A stretch of DNA of 64,000 bases from Clostridia bacterium (lineage in GTDB: Bacteria > Bacillota > Clostridia > Oscillospirales > Acutalibacteraceae): positions 35,988 to 99,987 of the forward strand of contig JAFWYP010000021.1 of NCBI GenBank assembly GCA_017517665.1, in the 5' to 3' direction. Below are positions 19,035 through 27,356 of this stretch, one piece after another. A program made the translations under genes and the position numbers. The notes under the pieces were generated by a model. It worked only from the letters and a program-made list of their open reading frames with translations. It did not search any database and was not told where the DNA came from. Position 1 is the stretch's first letter; each line of letters begins with the position of its first letter.

Positions 19035-20249
19035 TTATTGTCTGTAACCGTCAAGAAAATCTGCAAGTTTTTCCATTGCATCCTCAAGAGATGTAATGTC
19101 AGGCAGAAAAACAATTCTGAAATGGTCAGGCTGTTTCCAGTTGAATCCCGTACCGCAGGTTACAAGAATTTTCTTGGCTTTAAGAAGGTCAAGCGTGAAT
19201 TTCTGGTCATCGGTGATGTTGAATTTTTTGGTGTCAAGCTTCGGAAATATATAAAACGCTGCTTTGGGTTTTACTGCACTTATGCCGGGAATTGCATTGA
19301 GTGCATTATAAACAAAGTTTCTCTGTTCGTATATCCTTCCGCCGGGTGCAAGGAGCGCTTCGCCGGTCTGTATTCCGCCAAGTGCAGTCTGAATAACACT
19401 TTGCGCAGGCACGTTTGAGCAAAGACGCATCGAAGAAAGAAGATTGAGACCTTCGATATATCCTTTTGCATGGGACTTTTCGCCTGCAAGGCACATCCAG
19501 CCGCTTCTGTAGCCTGCAACCTTATGTGACTTGGAAAGACCGTTGAAGCTGACAGTCAGCAAATCGGGCGCAAGAGAAGCGAGCGCAATATGCTTTTCGC
19601 CGTCAAGCACAAGGCGGTCATAAATTTCATCCGCAAAAAGAATCAGTCCGTTTTCGCGCGCAAGCTGAGCAATCTGTTCAAGAATATCTTTTGAATAAAG
19701 TGCCCCCGTAGGATTATTCGGATTGATAACAACAATACCCTTGGTGTTGGGTGTTATCTTTTTTCTCATGTCGTCAATGTCGGGATTCCAGTTTGCTTTT
19801 TCGTCGCAAAGATAGTGAACAGCCTTACCGCCTGCAAGGGTTATTGCGGCAGTCCACAAAGGATAGTCCGGCATTGGTACGAGTATTTCATCGCCCGTAT
19901 CAAGCAAGCCCTGCATTGACATCATTATAAGCTCGCTTACACCGTTTCCCGTATATATATCGTTGACTCCCACATTCGGAATGCCTTTGAGCTGACAATA
20001 CTGCATGATTGCCTTTCTTGCAGCGAAAAGACCCTTTGAATCGGAATAGCCTTCACTCGAACGGAGATTATATATCATATCAACAACAACCTCGTCGGGT
20101 GCGTTGAATCCGAAAGGCGCAGGATTGCCGATATTGAGCTTAAGGATTTCCATTCCGTTGGCTTCCATACGGTTTGCTTCTTCCATTACGGGACCTCTTA
20201 TGTCATAGCAGACATTGTCAAGTTTTTTTGACTTTTCAAATATTTTCAT
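19035..20249 (-). CDS. alaA: Alanine aminotransferase, AlaA type
   Basis: PLP-dependent class I transaminase making alanine from pyruvate and glutamate. The sequence follows E. coli AlaA closely over its whole 404 residues (E. coli 405): KLDNVCYDIRGPV, LKLNIGNPAPFGF, GYSDSKGLFAARKAIMQY, the PDYPLWTAA and INPNNPTGA blocks, FADEIYDRL, and NGLSKSHKVAGYRSGW containing the PLP lysine. The start MKIFEKSKKL at 20249 has AGGAG six bases upstream. The gene is downstream of a plsC-type gene but separated from it by a terminator hairpin. Confidence 0.93.
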   Translation of the reverse strand: MKIFEKSKKLDNVCYDIRGPVMEEANRMEANGMEILKLNIGNPAPFGFNAPDEVVVDMIYNLRSSEGYSDSKGLFAARKAIMQYCQLKGIPNVGVNDIYTGNGVSELIMMSMQGLLDTGDEILVPMPDYPLWTAAITLAGGKAVHYLCDEKANWNPDIDDMRKKITPNTKGIVVINPNNPTGALYSKDILEQIAQLARENGLILFADEIYDRLVLDGEKHIALASLAPDLLTVSFNGLSKSHKVAGYRSGWMCLAGEKSHAKGYIEGLNLLSSMRLCSNVPAQSVIQTALGGIQTGEALLAPGGRIYEQRNFVYNALNAIPGISAVKPKAAFYIFPKLDTKKFNITDDQKFTLDLLKAKKILVTCGTGFNWKQPDHFRIVFLPDITSLEDAMEKLADFLDGYRQ

Positions 20250-20261
20250 TCTTATCTCCTG

Positions 20262-20290
20262 AAAAAGCCGTATGCTTTCGGACATACGGC
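20262..20290 (-). terminator. Rho-independent terminator after the 20298-20897 acyltransferase gene
   Basis: Minus strand GCCGTATG / CATACGGC, eight-base loop, then TTTTTC. It lies only 13 bases before the alaA start, so alaA either depends on read-through or has a promoter I could not identify. Confidence 0.75.
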
Positions 20291-20297
20291 TTAAAAA

Positions 20298-20897
20298 TTA
20301 TTTTGCAACAAAAACGGGAGTTTCGGTTATACCGTGTGCAACTATGTTGGTAAGTTTTTCATTTTCCGTGACAAGGTCATCGGAAATTGTAATCGGTTCA
20401 AAAAACTGAATCTTTATGCTCTTTCTGAACATTTTATATTTTCCCGTTATTGAAAAAGGAACAATTTTTGAACCGGTTTCATTTGCCATTTTTACTGCTC
20501 CGAATTTGAAAGGAGTAACGGTATACTGCGCTTCCGATTTAAGTTTAACCTTTCCTTCGGGGAAAATACCGATAACTTTGTCATCCTGCAAAACTTCAAT
20601 TGCCGATGAAAGAGCTGCTTTGTCCTTCTGACCTCTGTGAACGGGGATAAGACCGAAGGGCTCAAAGAAAGGCTTCCAGGGAGCTTCGAGAAGCTCGCTT
20701 TTTCCGAGGAAGTGAACAACTCTCTTTGTTGAAGCCGCAACAGTTATGCAGTCCATAAAATGGGTGTGGTTGCCTGCAAGAATAATTCTGCCTTCGGTGG
20801 GAATGTTTTCCGCGCCGATAATGGTGGGTCTGAAAAGCTTTCTGAAAAGCCAGTCAAGTTTGTTTCTGTGTTTTAAATATGCTTTCGGTTCGTTCAT
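20298..20897 (-). CDS. 1-acyl-sn-glycerol-3-phosphate acyltransferase (PlsC type), paralogue 1
   Basis: Membrane-associated acyltransferase of phospholipid synthesis. The catalytic NHTHFMD (HX4D) motif lies near residue 43, and FPEGK marks the phosphate-binding motif, with the GAVKMANETGSKIVPFSITGKY block following. At 199 residues it is a short PlsC. It has CGGAGG upstream and its own likely promoter (20934-20962). Two paralogues (25171-25803, 25800-26384) precede the activase genes on the same strand. Together they form one gene neighbourhood; which acyl donor and acceptor each uses is unknown. Confidence 0.9.
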   Translation of the reverse strand: MNEPKAYLKHRNKLDWLFRKLFRPTIIGAENIPTEGRIILAGNHTHFMDCITVAASTKRVVHFLGKSELLEAPWKPFFEPFGLIPVHRGQKDKAALSSAIEVLQDDKVIGIFPEGKVKLKSEAQYTVTPFKFGAVKMANETGSKIVPFSITGKYKMFRKSIKIQFFEPITISDDLVTENEKLTNIVAHGITETPVFVAK

Positions 20898-20933
20898 TTT
20901 ATATCCTCCGGACAGAAGATGTTGTATAGTTTT

Positions 20934-20962
20934 AATTTATTATATTTTTTATGAAAAGTCAA
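20934..20962 (-). promoter_or_regulatory. Probable promoter of plsC paralogue 1
   Basis: Minus strand TTGACT (20962-20957), 17-base spacer, TAAATT (20939-20934), in the 71-base gap after the 20969-22243 gene. The -10 box is only a fair match. Confidence 0.45.
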
Positions 20963-20968
20963 CAGCAA

Positions 20969-22243
20969 TTATTTGACATCGGCGGTTTCTTTGTTTTCAT
21001 TTGCAACCGCAAGCATAAGTCTGATTCTGTTTTCCTGATTAACCTTTGTTGCACCGGGGTCGTAGTCGATGGGAACAATGTTTGACTGAGGATACATTTC
21101 CTTGAGCTTTCTTATCATGCCCTTGCCCACGATGTGATTGGGAAGGCATCCGAAAGGCTGTGCACAGACAATGTTGCCGTAACCGCTTTCAATAAGCTCC
21201 ATCATTTCAGCGGTAAGAAGCCAGCCTTCGCCCATTTTGCATCCGGCACCGATGATTTTGGTGCACATTTCTTTGATGTGTGCATAGGGTGCGGGTACGC
21301 TGAAATTACCGTAAGCCGCAGCAGCATCGTTGAGAATTTTCTCGATTTTAGCAAGATACCACATTGCAATTCTCATTGCAATTTTCTTAAAGCGATTGCC
21401 GCCGTAAAGCTTGATATCTTCAAGTCTGTTATCTACTTTAAAATTAAGGAAGCCCATAAGACCGGGTACCATAACCTCGCATCCCTGGTTAAAAAGGAAT
21501 TCCTCAAGGTGATTGTTTGCAAGGGGAGAGTATTTTACATAAATCTCGCCTACAACGCCGACCTTAGTCTTTCTGATATTTTTATTAACGGGAATTTCAG
21601 CAAAGGTTTTTGTTATTTCGGGAAGAGCCTTCTTGATTTCAAAGAAAGAATAACCCTTGCCTTTGCTCAGATTAGCGCTGATATCCTTAATCCACTTCTG
21701 AGTAAGTCTTTCTGCATCGCCCTTGTTGACCTCATAAGGCTCAACCTGATTTTTGAGAAGCATGATAAGGTCGCCGTAAATAACGGATGAAAGCATTCTG
21801 AGTGCCATGGAAAGACGGATTTTAAAGCCGCTGTTTTTCTCAAGACCCGAAAGGTTAAGAGAGATAACGGGAATCTGCGGATAACCCGCTTTCTTAAGAG
21901 CTTTTCTGAGAAGGTGAATGTAGTTTGAAGCTCTGCAGCCGCCGCCCGACTGAGTGATCATAAGTGCGGTTTTGTTCGGGTCATACTTGCCTGTGTTGAG
22001 TGCGTCAATAAGCTGTCCGATAACAATAAGAGCAGGGTAGCAGGTGTCGTTATGAACAAGCTTAAGTCCTTCGTCAACAACCGTTCTTCCGTCATTCTTA
22101 AGAAGCTCAACCTTGTAGCCGTACTGACCGAAAACATTGATAAGAAGCGAAAAATGGATGTCAAGCATATTGGGTGCAAGGATTGTATAGTCCATCATAT
22201 CCTTCGTAAATTCAACTCTGTCCGTATCAATTTTCTTTTTCAT
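20969..22243 (-). CDS. 2-hydroxyacyl-CoA dehydratase (HgdB/D-like) component of the activase-like system
   Basis: A 424-residue soluble protein resembling the C-terminal part of the large 'CoA-substrate-specific activase-related' proteins, usually one chain of about 1400 residues. Visible landmarks are NDTCYPALIVIGQL, QSGGGCRASNYIHLLRKAL, a GEIYVKYSPLANNHLEEFL block and CAQPFGCLPNHIVGKGM with DYDPGATKVNQENR. Several conserved cysteines (in NDTCYPA, GGCRA and FGCLPN) suit iron-sulfur binding. Here it is a separate gene 12 bases after the activase gene. Family role by analogy: ATP-dependent electron activation of a radical dehydratase or reductase; the actual substrate is unknown. Confidence 0.75.
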   Translation of the reverse strand: MKKKIDTDRVEFTKDMMDYTILAPNMLDIHFSLLINVFGQYGYKVELLKNDGRTVVDEGLKLVHNDTCYPALIVIGQLIDALNTGKYDPNKTALMITQSGGGCRASNYIHLLRKALKKAGYPQIPVISLNLSGLEKNSGFKIRLSMALRMLSSVIYGDLIMLLKNQVEPYEVNKGDAERLTQKWIKDISANLSKGKGYSFFEIKKALPEITKTFAEIPVNKNIRKTKVGVVGEIYVKYSPLANNHLEEFLFNQGCEVMVPGLMGFLNFKVDNRLEDIKLYGGNRFKKIAMRIAMWYLAKIEKILNDAAAAYGNFSVPAPYAHIKEMCTKIIGAGCKMGEGWLLTAEMMELIESGYGNIVCAQPFGCLPNHIVGKGMIRKLKEMYPQSNIVPIDYDPGATKVNQENRIRLMLAVANENKETADVK

Positions 22244-22255
22244 TTTCCCGCCTCC

Positions 22256-25159
22256 TTATCTGCCTGTTGCGGCAAACAGACTTCTGAGTCTGATTTTAAC
22301 CGCACCGGGGTTTGAAATTTCGTCTATCTTTATCTGAGTATAAATCTTGTTGTCTTTTTCAAGAATTGTTCTCATTTCGTCTGTTGTAATGGCATCAACA
22401 CCGCAGCCGAAGGAAACAAGCTGAACAACATTCAGATCTTTATCGTTTGACTTTGCAACGTATTTTGCAGCTGCATAAAGTCTTGAATGATAAGTCCACT
22501 GATTGAGAACGGTAGTCGGGAATTTTTCAACGAGAGGACTTACGCTGTCTTCTGTTATAACCGTTGCACCGCATTCGCAGATAAGCTTGTCGATGCCGTG
22601 ATTGATTTCTTCGTCAAGGTGATAGGGTCTGCCGCAGAGAACGATAACCGGTCTGTCATTCTCTTTTGCTTTCTTCATGAATTCCATACCCTTGACATGG
22701 ATTTTGTTCATGAATGAATAGTATTCGTCATAAGCCTTCTTTGCTGCGGATTTAACCTCTTTAAGGCTGATATCTCCGAAATATCCGCAGAGTATTCCGT
22801 GGATTTTCTTTACGAAATCCTTGGGTCTGTGAAGACCGACATAATCGCTCATGAAGTTGATTTCCTTAAGTCTGCCGACATTTGAACGGATAACTTCGGG
22901 GTAATATGCAACAACGGGACAGTTGTAGTTGTTGTCGCCGAGGTCCTCATCAAGGTTATATGACATACAGGGATAGAAAATGTTTTCAACGCCCTGATTG
23001 AGAAGTGACTCGATATGACCGTGAAGCAGCTTTGCGGGATAGCATACGGTATCCGAGGGGATTGTGTGCTGACCGAGAACATACAAATCTCTTGTTGATT
23101 TTTCAGAAAGTGCTATTCCGAAACCGAGTTCTGTAAAGAATTTGTGCCAGAAGGGGAGAAGCTCAAACATATTAAGACCCATAGGCAGACCGATTGTGGG
23201 TCTTTTACCCGTTACGGGTGCATAGCCTGCAAGAAGCTCGCGCTTATAGTCAAACATATTGTCGCCGCTGTTGATGTTTGATTTTGCAAGAGGCTTGCTG
23301 CAGCGATTTCCGCCGATAAAGCTTCTGCCCGAGCTGAATGTATTTACGGTAAGACGGCAGTTATTGCTGCATTTACCGCAGGTAACAGCCTTTACCTTAT
23401 GTTCAAAAACCTTAAGTTCTTCCGCTGTGATGATTGTGCTTTTTTCGGGCTTTCTTTCGAGGGCGTAAAGCGCGGCACCGTATGCGCCCATGATTCCCGA
23501 AATAACAGGTCTTACAACATCTCTGCCGATTTCCTGTTCAAATGCGCGAAGAACGGCATCATTGAGGAATGTTCCGCCCTGAACAACAATGTTCTTTCCG
23601 AGTTCGTCCGCACTTGCGGCTCTGATAACTTTATAGATTGCGTTTTTAACAACGCTGATTGAAAGGCCTGCCGAAATATTTTCGATTGATGCGCCGTCCT
23701 TCTGTGCCTGCTTGACTGAGGAGTTCATGAAAACGGTGCATCTTGAACCGAGGTCAACGGGTCTGTCCGCGAAAAGACCGAGCTTTGAGAATTTTTCGAT
23801 TCCGTAACCCCATGCAGCTGCGAATGTCTGAAGGAATGAGCCGCAGCCTGAAGAACAAGCTTCGTTGAGGAAAATATTGTCGATTGCATTGTTTCTGATT
23901 TTGAAGCACTTAATATCCTGACCGCCGATGTCGATGATGAAATCAACGTCGGGTTTGAATTTTTTTGCGGCTGTGAAGCGTGCAACCGTTTCAACAAGAC
24001 CGATGTCAATGCCGAAAGCGTTTTTGATGATTTCTTCACCGTAGCCTGTTACGGCACTTGAAACAACAACCGCATCAGGATAGTTTTCATAAAAATATTC
24101 AAGGAAATCTCTGATAAGAGAAACTGGATCGCCGCTGTTGGGGGTATATTTGCTGCAAATGATTTTTCCTTCTTTGTTTATAACGGCAGCTTTTACGGTT
24201 GTTGAACCTGCATCAATACCGATGCATACCTCTTCACCCTTTTTTACGGGGCAGTTTTCTTCAACAAATGCTTTGGCATGACGTGCGGAGAATTCTTCGT
24301 ATTCTTTTTCATTTGCAAAAAGAGGATTTGCGCCGAGATATTCTCCGCTTTCCTTTGAATTTCTGATTTTTTCGGTAACGTCTTTTATGTCAATTCCTTT
24401 TGAATCGGATGAGAATGCCGCACCGAGAGCAACGAAGTAAAGTCCGTTTTCGGGGCAGACACCTTTTACTCCGAGGCCTTTGTCAAATGCTTCGCGAAGC
24501 TGTGAAAGGAAATAAAGAGGACCGCCGAGATAAACAACGTTTCCTTCGATTTTTCTCCCCTGTGAAAGACCTGCAACGGTCTGGTTGACAACCGCAGTAA
24601 AAATACTTGCGGCAATATCATTCTTTCTTGCGCCCTGATTGAGAAGCGGCTGAATATCCGATTTTGCGAAAACACCGCATCTTGAAGCGATTGAATAAAT
24701 CTTTTCGTGGCTTTCGGCAAGAACGTTCATGTCTGTGGGTGTAACGTTGAGAAGAGATGCCATCTGGTCGATGAATGCACCCGTACCGCCTGCGCATGAA
24801 CCGTTCATTCTGACCTCAACACCGTTTGTAAAGAAAAGAATCTTTGCATCTTCGCCGCCGAGCTCAATAACTGCATCCGTGCCGGGAAGAAGCTTTGAAA
24901 CGCTGATTCTTGTAGCATAAACCTCCTGAATGAAATCAAGACCGAGTGCGTTTGCAAAACCCATACCTGCCGAACCTGAAACGGTAAGAGATGCGTTTGC
25001 AAATTCGGGATTGAGTTTCACTATTTCAGTAAGCATTTCTGCGCTTTTTTCTGCAATTTTTGAATAATGTCTTTCGTAAGCTTTGTATTTTATGTTGTTA
25101 TTATCGTCGATTGCAACGCACTTGAGTGTTGTTGAACCGACATCCATACCTATTCTCAT
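22256..25159 (-). CDS. Double BadF/HgdC-type ATPase (acyl-CoA dehydratase activase-related) with DUF2229-like region
   Basis: A 967-residue protein with two ASKHA ATPase modules. The first begins MRIGMDVGSTTLKCV; the second begins near residue 312 with CIGIDAGSTTVKAAV. Each has the bridging iron-sulfur cysteine region (GSCAGGTGAFIDQMA with SRCGVFAKSD, and EACSSGCGSFLQTF with SRCTVFMNSS) known from the HgdC activator. After these come a cysteine cluster, CGKCSNNCRL...NRCSKPL, and a C-terminal domain with IPSDTVCYPAKLLHGH and VLCGRPYHLDEEINHG. HgdC-type proteins use ATP to push an electron into a radical-forming dehydratase. It follows plsC paralogue 2 by 11 bases. Confidence 0.85.
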   Translation of the reverse strand: MRIGMDVGSTTLKCVAIDDNNNIKYKAYERHYSKIAEKSAEMLTEIVKLNPEFANASLTVSGSAGMGFANALGLDFIQEVYATRISVSKLLPGTDAVIELGGEDAKILFFTNGVEVRMNGSCAGGTGAFIDQMASLLNVTPTDMNVLAESHEKIYSIASRCGVFAKSDIQPLLNQGARKNDIAASIFTAVVNQTVAGLSQGRKIEGNVVYLGGPLYFLSQLREAFDKGLGVKGVCPENGLYFVALGAAFSSDSKGIDIKDVTEKIRNSKESGEYLGANPLFANEKEYEEFSARHAKAFVEENCPVKKGEEVCIGIDAGSTTVKAAVINKEGKIICSKYTPNSGDPVSLIRDFLEYFYENYPDAVVVSSAVTGYGEEIIKNAFGIDIGLVETVARFTAAKKFKPDVDFIIDIGGQDIKCFKIRNNAIDNIFLNEACSSGCGSFLQTFAAAWGYGIEKFSKLGLFADRPVDLGSRCTVFMNSSVKQAQKDGASIENISAGLSISVVKNAIYKVIRAASADELGKNIVVQGGTFLNDAVLRAFEQEIGRDVVRPVISGIMGAYGAALYALERKPEKSTIITAEELKVFEHKVKAVTCGKCSNNCRLTVNTFSSGRSFIGGNRCSKPLAKSNINSGDNMFDYKRELLAGYAPVTGKRPTIGLPMGLNMFELLPFWHKFFTELGFGIALSEKSTRDLYVLGQHTIPSDTVCYPAKLLHGHIESLLNQGVENIFYPCMSYNLDEDLGDNNYNCPVVAYYPEVIRSNVGRLKEINFMSDYVGLHRPKDFVKKIHGILCGYFGDISLKEVKSAAKKAYDEYYSFMNKIHVKGMEFMKKAKENDRPVIVLCGRPYHLDEEINHGIDKLICECGATVITEDSVSPLVEKFPTTVLNQWTYHSRLYAAAKYVAKSNDKDLNVVQLVSFGCGVDAITTDEMRTILEKDNKIYTQIKIDEISNPGAVKIRLRSLFAATGR

Positions 25160-25170
25160 TTTTATTTCTC

Positions 25171-25803
25171 CTATGCATCTTTGCGGACTTCATCTGCCGG
25201 AATACCGAGGCTTTCAAGCATGAGTCCTTCTATTTCATCGTGAAGCTTCTGATTTGCTTCTTCAACTGTCATTTCGCCGACTTTGAAGGGCTTTCCGAAT
25301 ATAACCTTCAAATCCTTGCTGCGGAATTTATATTCACCCGTAAGTCCGAAGGGAACGATATATGCATCGGTTTTCTTTGCCATTGAAACAGCACCGTGCT
25401 TTAACGGAAGCATGAACGCATCGGTTTTGTTTCTTGTTCCTTCGGGGAAAATACCGATTGCACCGTCATCCTTAAGAACGGTAAGTGCGGATTTTGCACT
25501 TGAAAAATCCTTTCTTGAACGGTCAACGGGAATACAGCCCACAAGGCGGAAAAACGGTGCAAGGCTGCCTTCAAAATATTCTTTCTTAGCCATGTAGTGA
25601 ATAACTCTTTTTGTTGCCATGATTGTGAGGCACTGGTCAAAAACGTGTTTGTGATTGCCAGCAATGATAATCGCACCGTCATCGGGAATGTTTTCTGCAC
25701 CGATAATCTGCGGATTATAATATAATTTGAACAAAGGACGCATGATAGGGGTTAATATTTTATAACCCGTTTCTCTGTTTTCGGGTTTAACTGATTTGCT
25801 CAT
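25171..25803 (-). CDS. 1-acyl-sn-glycerol-3-phosphate acyltransferase (PlsC type), paralogue 2
   Basis: Acyltransferase of 210 residues with the motif NHKHVFD (HX4D) near residue 50 and FPEGTRNKTD as the phosphate-binding block, then GAVSMAKKTDAYIVPFGLTGEY. A hydrophobic N-terminal segment suggests membrane association. Its start overlaps the end of paralogue 3 by four bases (ATGA), so the two are translationally coupled. The double BadF-type ATPase gene begins 11 bases downstream. Confidence 0.9.
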   Translation of the reverse strand: MSKSVKPENRETGYKILTPIMRPLFKLYYNPQIIGAENIPDDGAIIIAGNHKHVFDQCLTIMATKRVIHYMAKKEYFEGSLAPFFRLVGCIPVDRSRKDFSSAKSALTVLKDDGAIGIFPEGTRNKTDAFMLPLKHGAVSMAKKTDAYIVPFGLTGEYKFRSKDLKVIFGKPFKVGEMTVEEANQKLHDEIEGLMLESLGIPADEVRKDA

Positions 25804-26384
25804 TTGGTAACACCTGCTTTCAAAAGTTCTTCTGAAACAACCTTCATAAGTTTTTCGTTTGCTTCTTCGAGGTTATCGGAAACCGTAATCGGATCCATAA
25901 ACTGTATTTTAATACTTCTTTCAAATGCCTTATATTTACCCGTGATAACAAAGGGAATAATCGGGGTGCGGGTATCTCTTGCCATTTTTACTGCGCCGAA
26001 TTTAAAGGGCATGATGATATCTTCGGTGCGGTTGATTGTTCCTTCGGGGAAAATACCGATAAGTTTTTCGTCGTTAAGATACTTAACGGCAGTTTCAAGC
26101 GCCGCCTTATCCTTTGTTCTTCTGTTAACGGGAATAATACCGAGATTCTTGAAGATTATCTTGAGAGGTCCTCTCATGAGTTCATCCTTTGCAAGGTAAT
26201 GAACGCATCTGTCCGTTGCACAGCCGACGAGAATGCAGTCAAAATAGTTTGTGTGATTACCTGCAAGAATGATTCTTCCTGTCTGAGGTATGCGGTTTTT
26301 GCCGATGATTGTAGGCTTGTAAATTGCTTTGAAAATTGCGCCGAGAGGGCGTCTTATCATCCTGTAAAGGAAAGGTTCTTTCAT
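25800..26384 (-). CDS. 1-acyl-sn-glycerol-3-phosphate acyltransferase (PlsC type), paralogue 3
   Basis: First gene of the minus-strand acyltransferase/activase cluster, 194 residues. NHTNYFD (HX4D) lies near residue 43 and FPEGTINRTED follows, with GAVKMARDTRTPIIPFVITGKY. The sequence is closest to paralogue 1 by eye. CGGAGG stands seven bases before the ATG. Between it and the sigma-factor unit upstream is a terminator (26442-26470); I could not find a convincing promoter in the short remaining gap. Confidence 0.9.
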   Translation of the reverse strand: MKEPFLYRMIRRPLGAIFKAIYKPTIIGKNRIPQTGRIILAGNHTNYFDCILVGCATDRCVHYLAKDELMRGPLKIIFKNLGIIPVNRRTKDKAALETAVKYLNDEKLIGIFPEGTINRTEDIIMPFKFGAVKMARDTRTPIIPFVITGKYKAFERSIKIQFMDPITVSDNLEEANEKLMKVVSEELLKAGVTK

Positions 26385-26441
26385 TTTTGTCCTCCGTTAT
26401 ATATAAAATTTTTTAAAATATATAATACAGTATCCATAAAT

Positions 26442-26470
26442 AAAAAAGGCGAAGCTGAAAAAGCTCCGCC
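26442..26470 (-). terminator. Rho-independent terminator of the sigma-factor unit
   Basis: Minus strand GGCGGAGC / GCTTCGCC (one G-U pair), seven-base loop, then six T. Lies 17 bases after the stop of the 60-residue gene. Confidence 0.85.
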
Positions 26471-26486
26471 TTAATTCACTTACCCA

Positions 26487-26669
26487 TTAAAAAGTGTTTG
26501 TTGTTTTTTCTTTGATTACCGCAATCAGTTTGAATTTTCCGCTTTTCATTTTGTTTAAAGTGCTGTACCGAGCGCAGTTTTTGACGATTTGATGCTTAAC
26601 AGATTCTTCAATATCAATGCAGCCCATGACTCTTTTGTATTCGTTGAGATGCTTGTTGTTAAGTGTCAT
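26487..26669 (-). CDS. Small protein downstream of ECF sigma factor (possible truncated anti-sigma)
   Basis: A 60-residue basic protein whose start overlaps the sigma gene end by 11 bases. The first half (NEYKRVMGCIDIEESVKHQIVKNC) resembles the cytoplasmic N-terminal helix of the anti-sigma proteins often encoded after clostridial ECF factors, but no membrane helix follows and a terminator comes soon after the stop. It could be a minimal soluble anti-sigma factor or the stump of a longer gene (inference). I do not recognise a named family. Confidence 0.55.
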   Translation of the reverse strand: MTLNNKHLNEYKRVMGCIDIEESVKHQIVKNCARYSTLNKMKSGKFKLIAVIKEKTTNTF

Positions 26670-27165
26670 TCAAATCATTCCTTTCAAGCTCACGTTTGAG
26701 CAGATTTCTTCCGTATTGAAGTCTTTTGCGTACGGTAACGGGTGATGTGTTTGTTATATCTGCAATTTCATTGGCTTTATAGCCTTCGATATAATACAAA
26801 TCAAGCACAATCTTATATTTCACGGGCAATCGCATAATCAGTTCAAAAATATCTCTGTCATTATCACTTATTCCGATGTGACGGAGCTCATCAAGATTTT
26901 CAACAGCGTGCTTGCTGTTGAGTCTTGCCATATTCTTGCTTGTGTTGGTTGCAACCTTGATAAGCCATGCTTTTTCATGCTCCGAATCCTTGAAAAGAGG
27001 AGCTTTGGTTAAATATTTCAAAAAAGTTTCCTGCAAAGCATCTTCGGCATCATGTTTGTTGCACAGAATACCGTAGCATATACGGAAAAGCATCTGACTG
27101 TATTTTTCAACCGCATATTCAATGTGGCGTAATTCGTTATTGTAATGAGCGGTAACTGCACACAC
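26659..27165 (-). CDS. ECF-type RNA polymerase sigma factor
   Basis: A 168-residue sigma-70 family protein with region 2 (YSQMLFRICYGILCNKHDAEDALQETF, including the DAEDALQ core-binding signature) and region 4 (LPVKYKIVLDLYYIEGYKANEIADIT with the helix-turn-helix SPVTVRKRLQYGR). Regions 1 and 3 are absent, as in ECF factors. The start is probably GTG at 27165, with GGGAGGT eight bases upstream. A small inverted repeat lies just before that ribosome site. The downstream overlapping small gene is its likely partner. Target genes cannot be told from the window. Confidence 0.9.
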   Translation of the reverse strand: MCAVTAHYNNELRHIEYAVEKYSQMLFRICYGILCNKHDAEDALQETFLKYLTKAPLFKDSEHEKAWLIKVATNTSKNMARLNSKHAVENLDELRHIGISDNDRDIFELIMRLPVKYKIVLDLYYIEGYKANEIADITNTSPVTVRKRLQYGRNLLKRELERNDLNDT

Positions 27166-27181
27166 AGCAACCCACCTCCCG

Positions 27182-27203
27182 AAAGGGCATAACTATACCC
27201 TTT
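27182..27203 (-). promoter_or_regulatory. Inverted repeat next to the sigma-factor ribosome binding site
   Basis: AAAGGG / CCCTTT arms with a ten-base centre (TATAGTTATG on the minus strand), ending about five bases before the GGGAGGT ribosome site. Could be a leader hairpin or an operator; function unproven. Confidence 0.35.
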
Positions 27204-27320
27204 ATAATATATAAAACACTTAAAAACAACAAAATGTGATATTTATTTTGTGAACAAATTGTAAACTTATTCTTTCTTATATTATTTTATCACATTTTTG
27301 AAAAACAAACAAGTAAAAAG

Positions 27321-27349
27321 TTGAAATTTCTGTTATGTTATGCTATAAT
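27321..27349 (+). promoter_or_regulatory. Promoter of nanE-ROK operon, leaving no 5' leader
   Basis: TTGAAA (27321-27326), 17-base spacer ending in TGC, TATAAT (27344-27349). The expected transcription start, about seven bases after the -10 box, falls on or next to the A of the nanE ATG at 27357. Confidence 0.75.
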
Positions 27350-27356
27350 CCGAGTT

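Noticed and set aside
21134-21790. 218-residue frame antisense to the HgdB-like gene
   Set aside because: Shadow of a well-supported gene, without start signal.
22243-22256. Frameshift separating the two activase genes
   Set aside because: Both products begin and end cleanly, each with its own start and ribosome site (GGAGGCGGG), so it is a true split rather than a sequencing error, although I cannot exclude an ancient fission.
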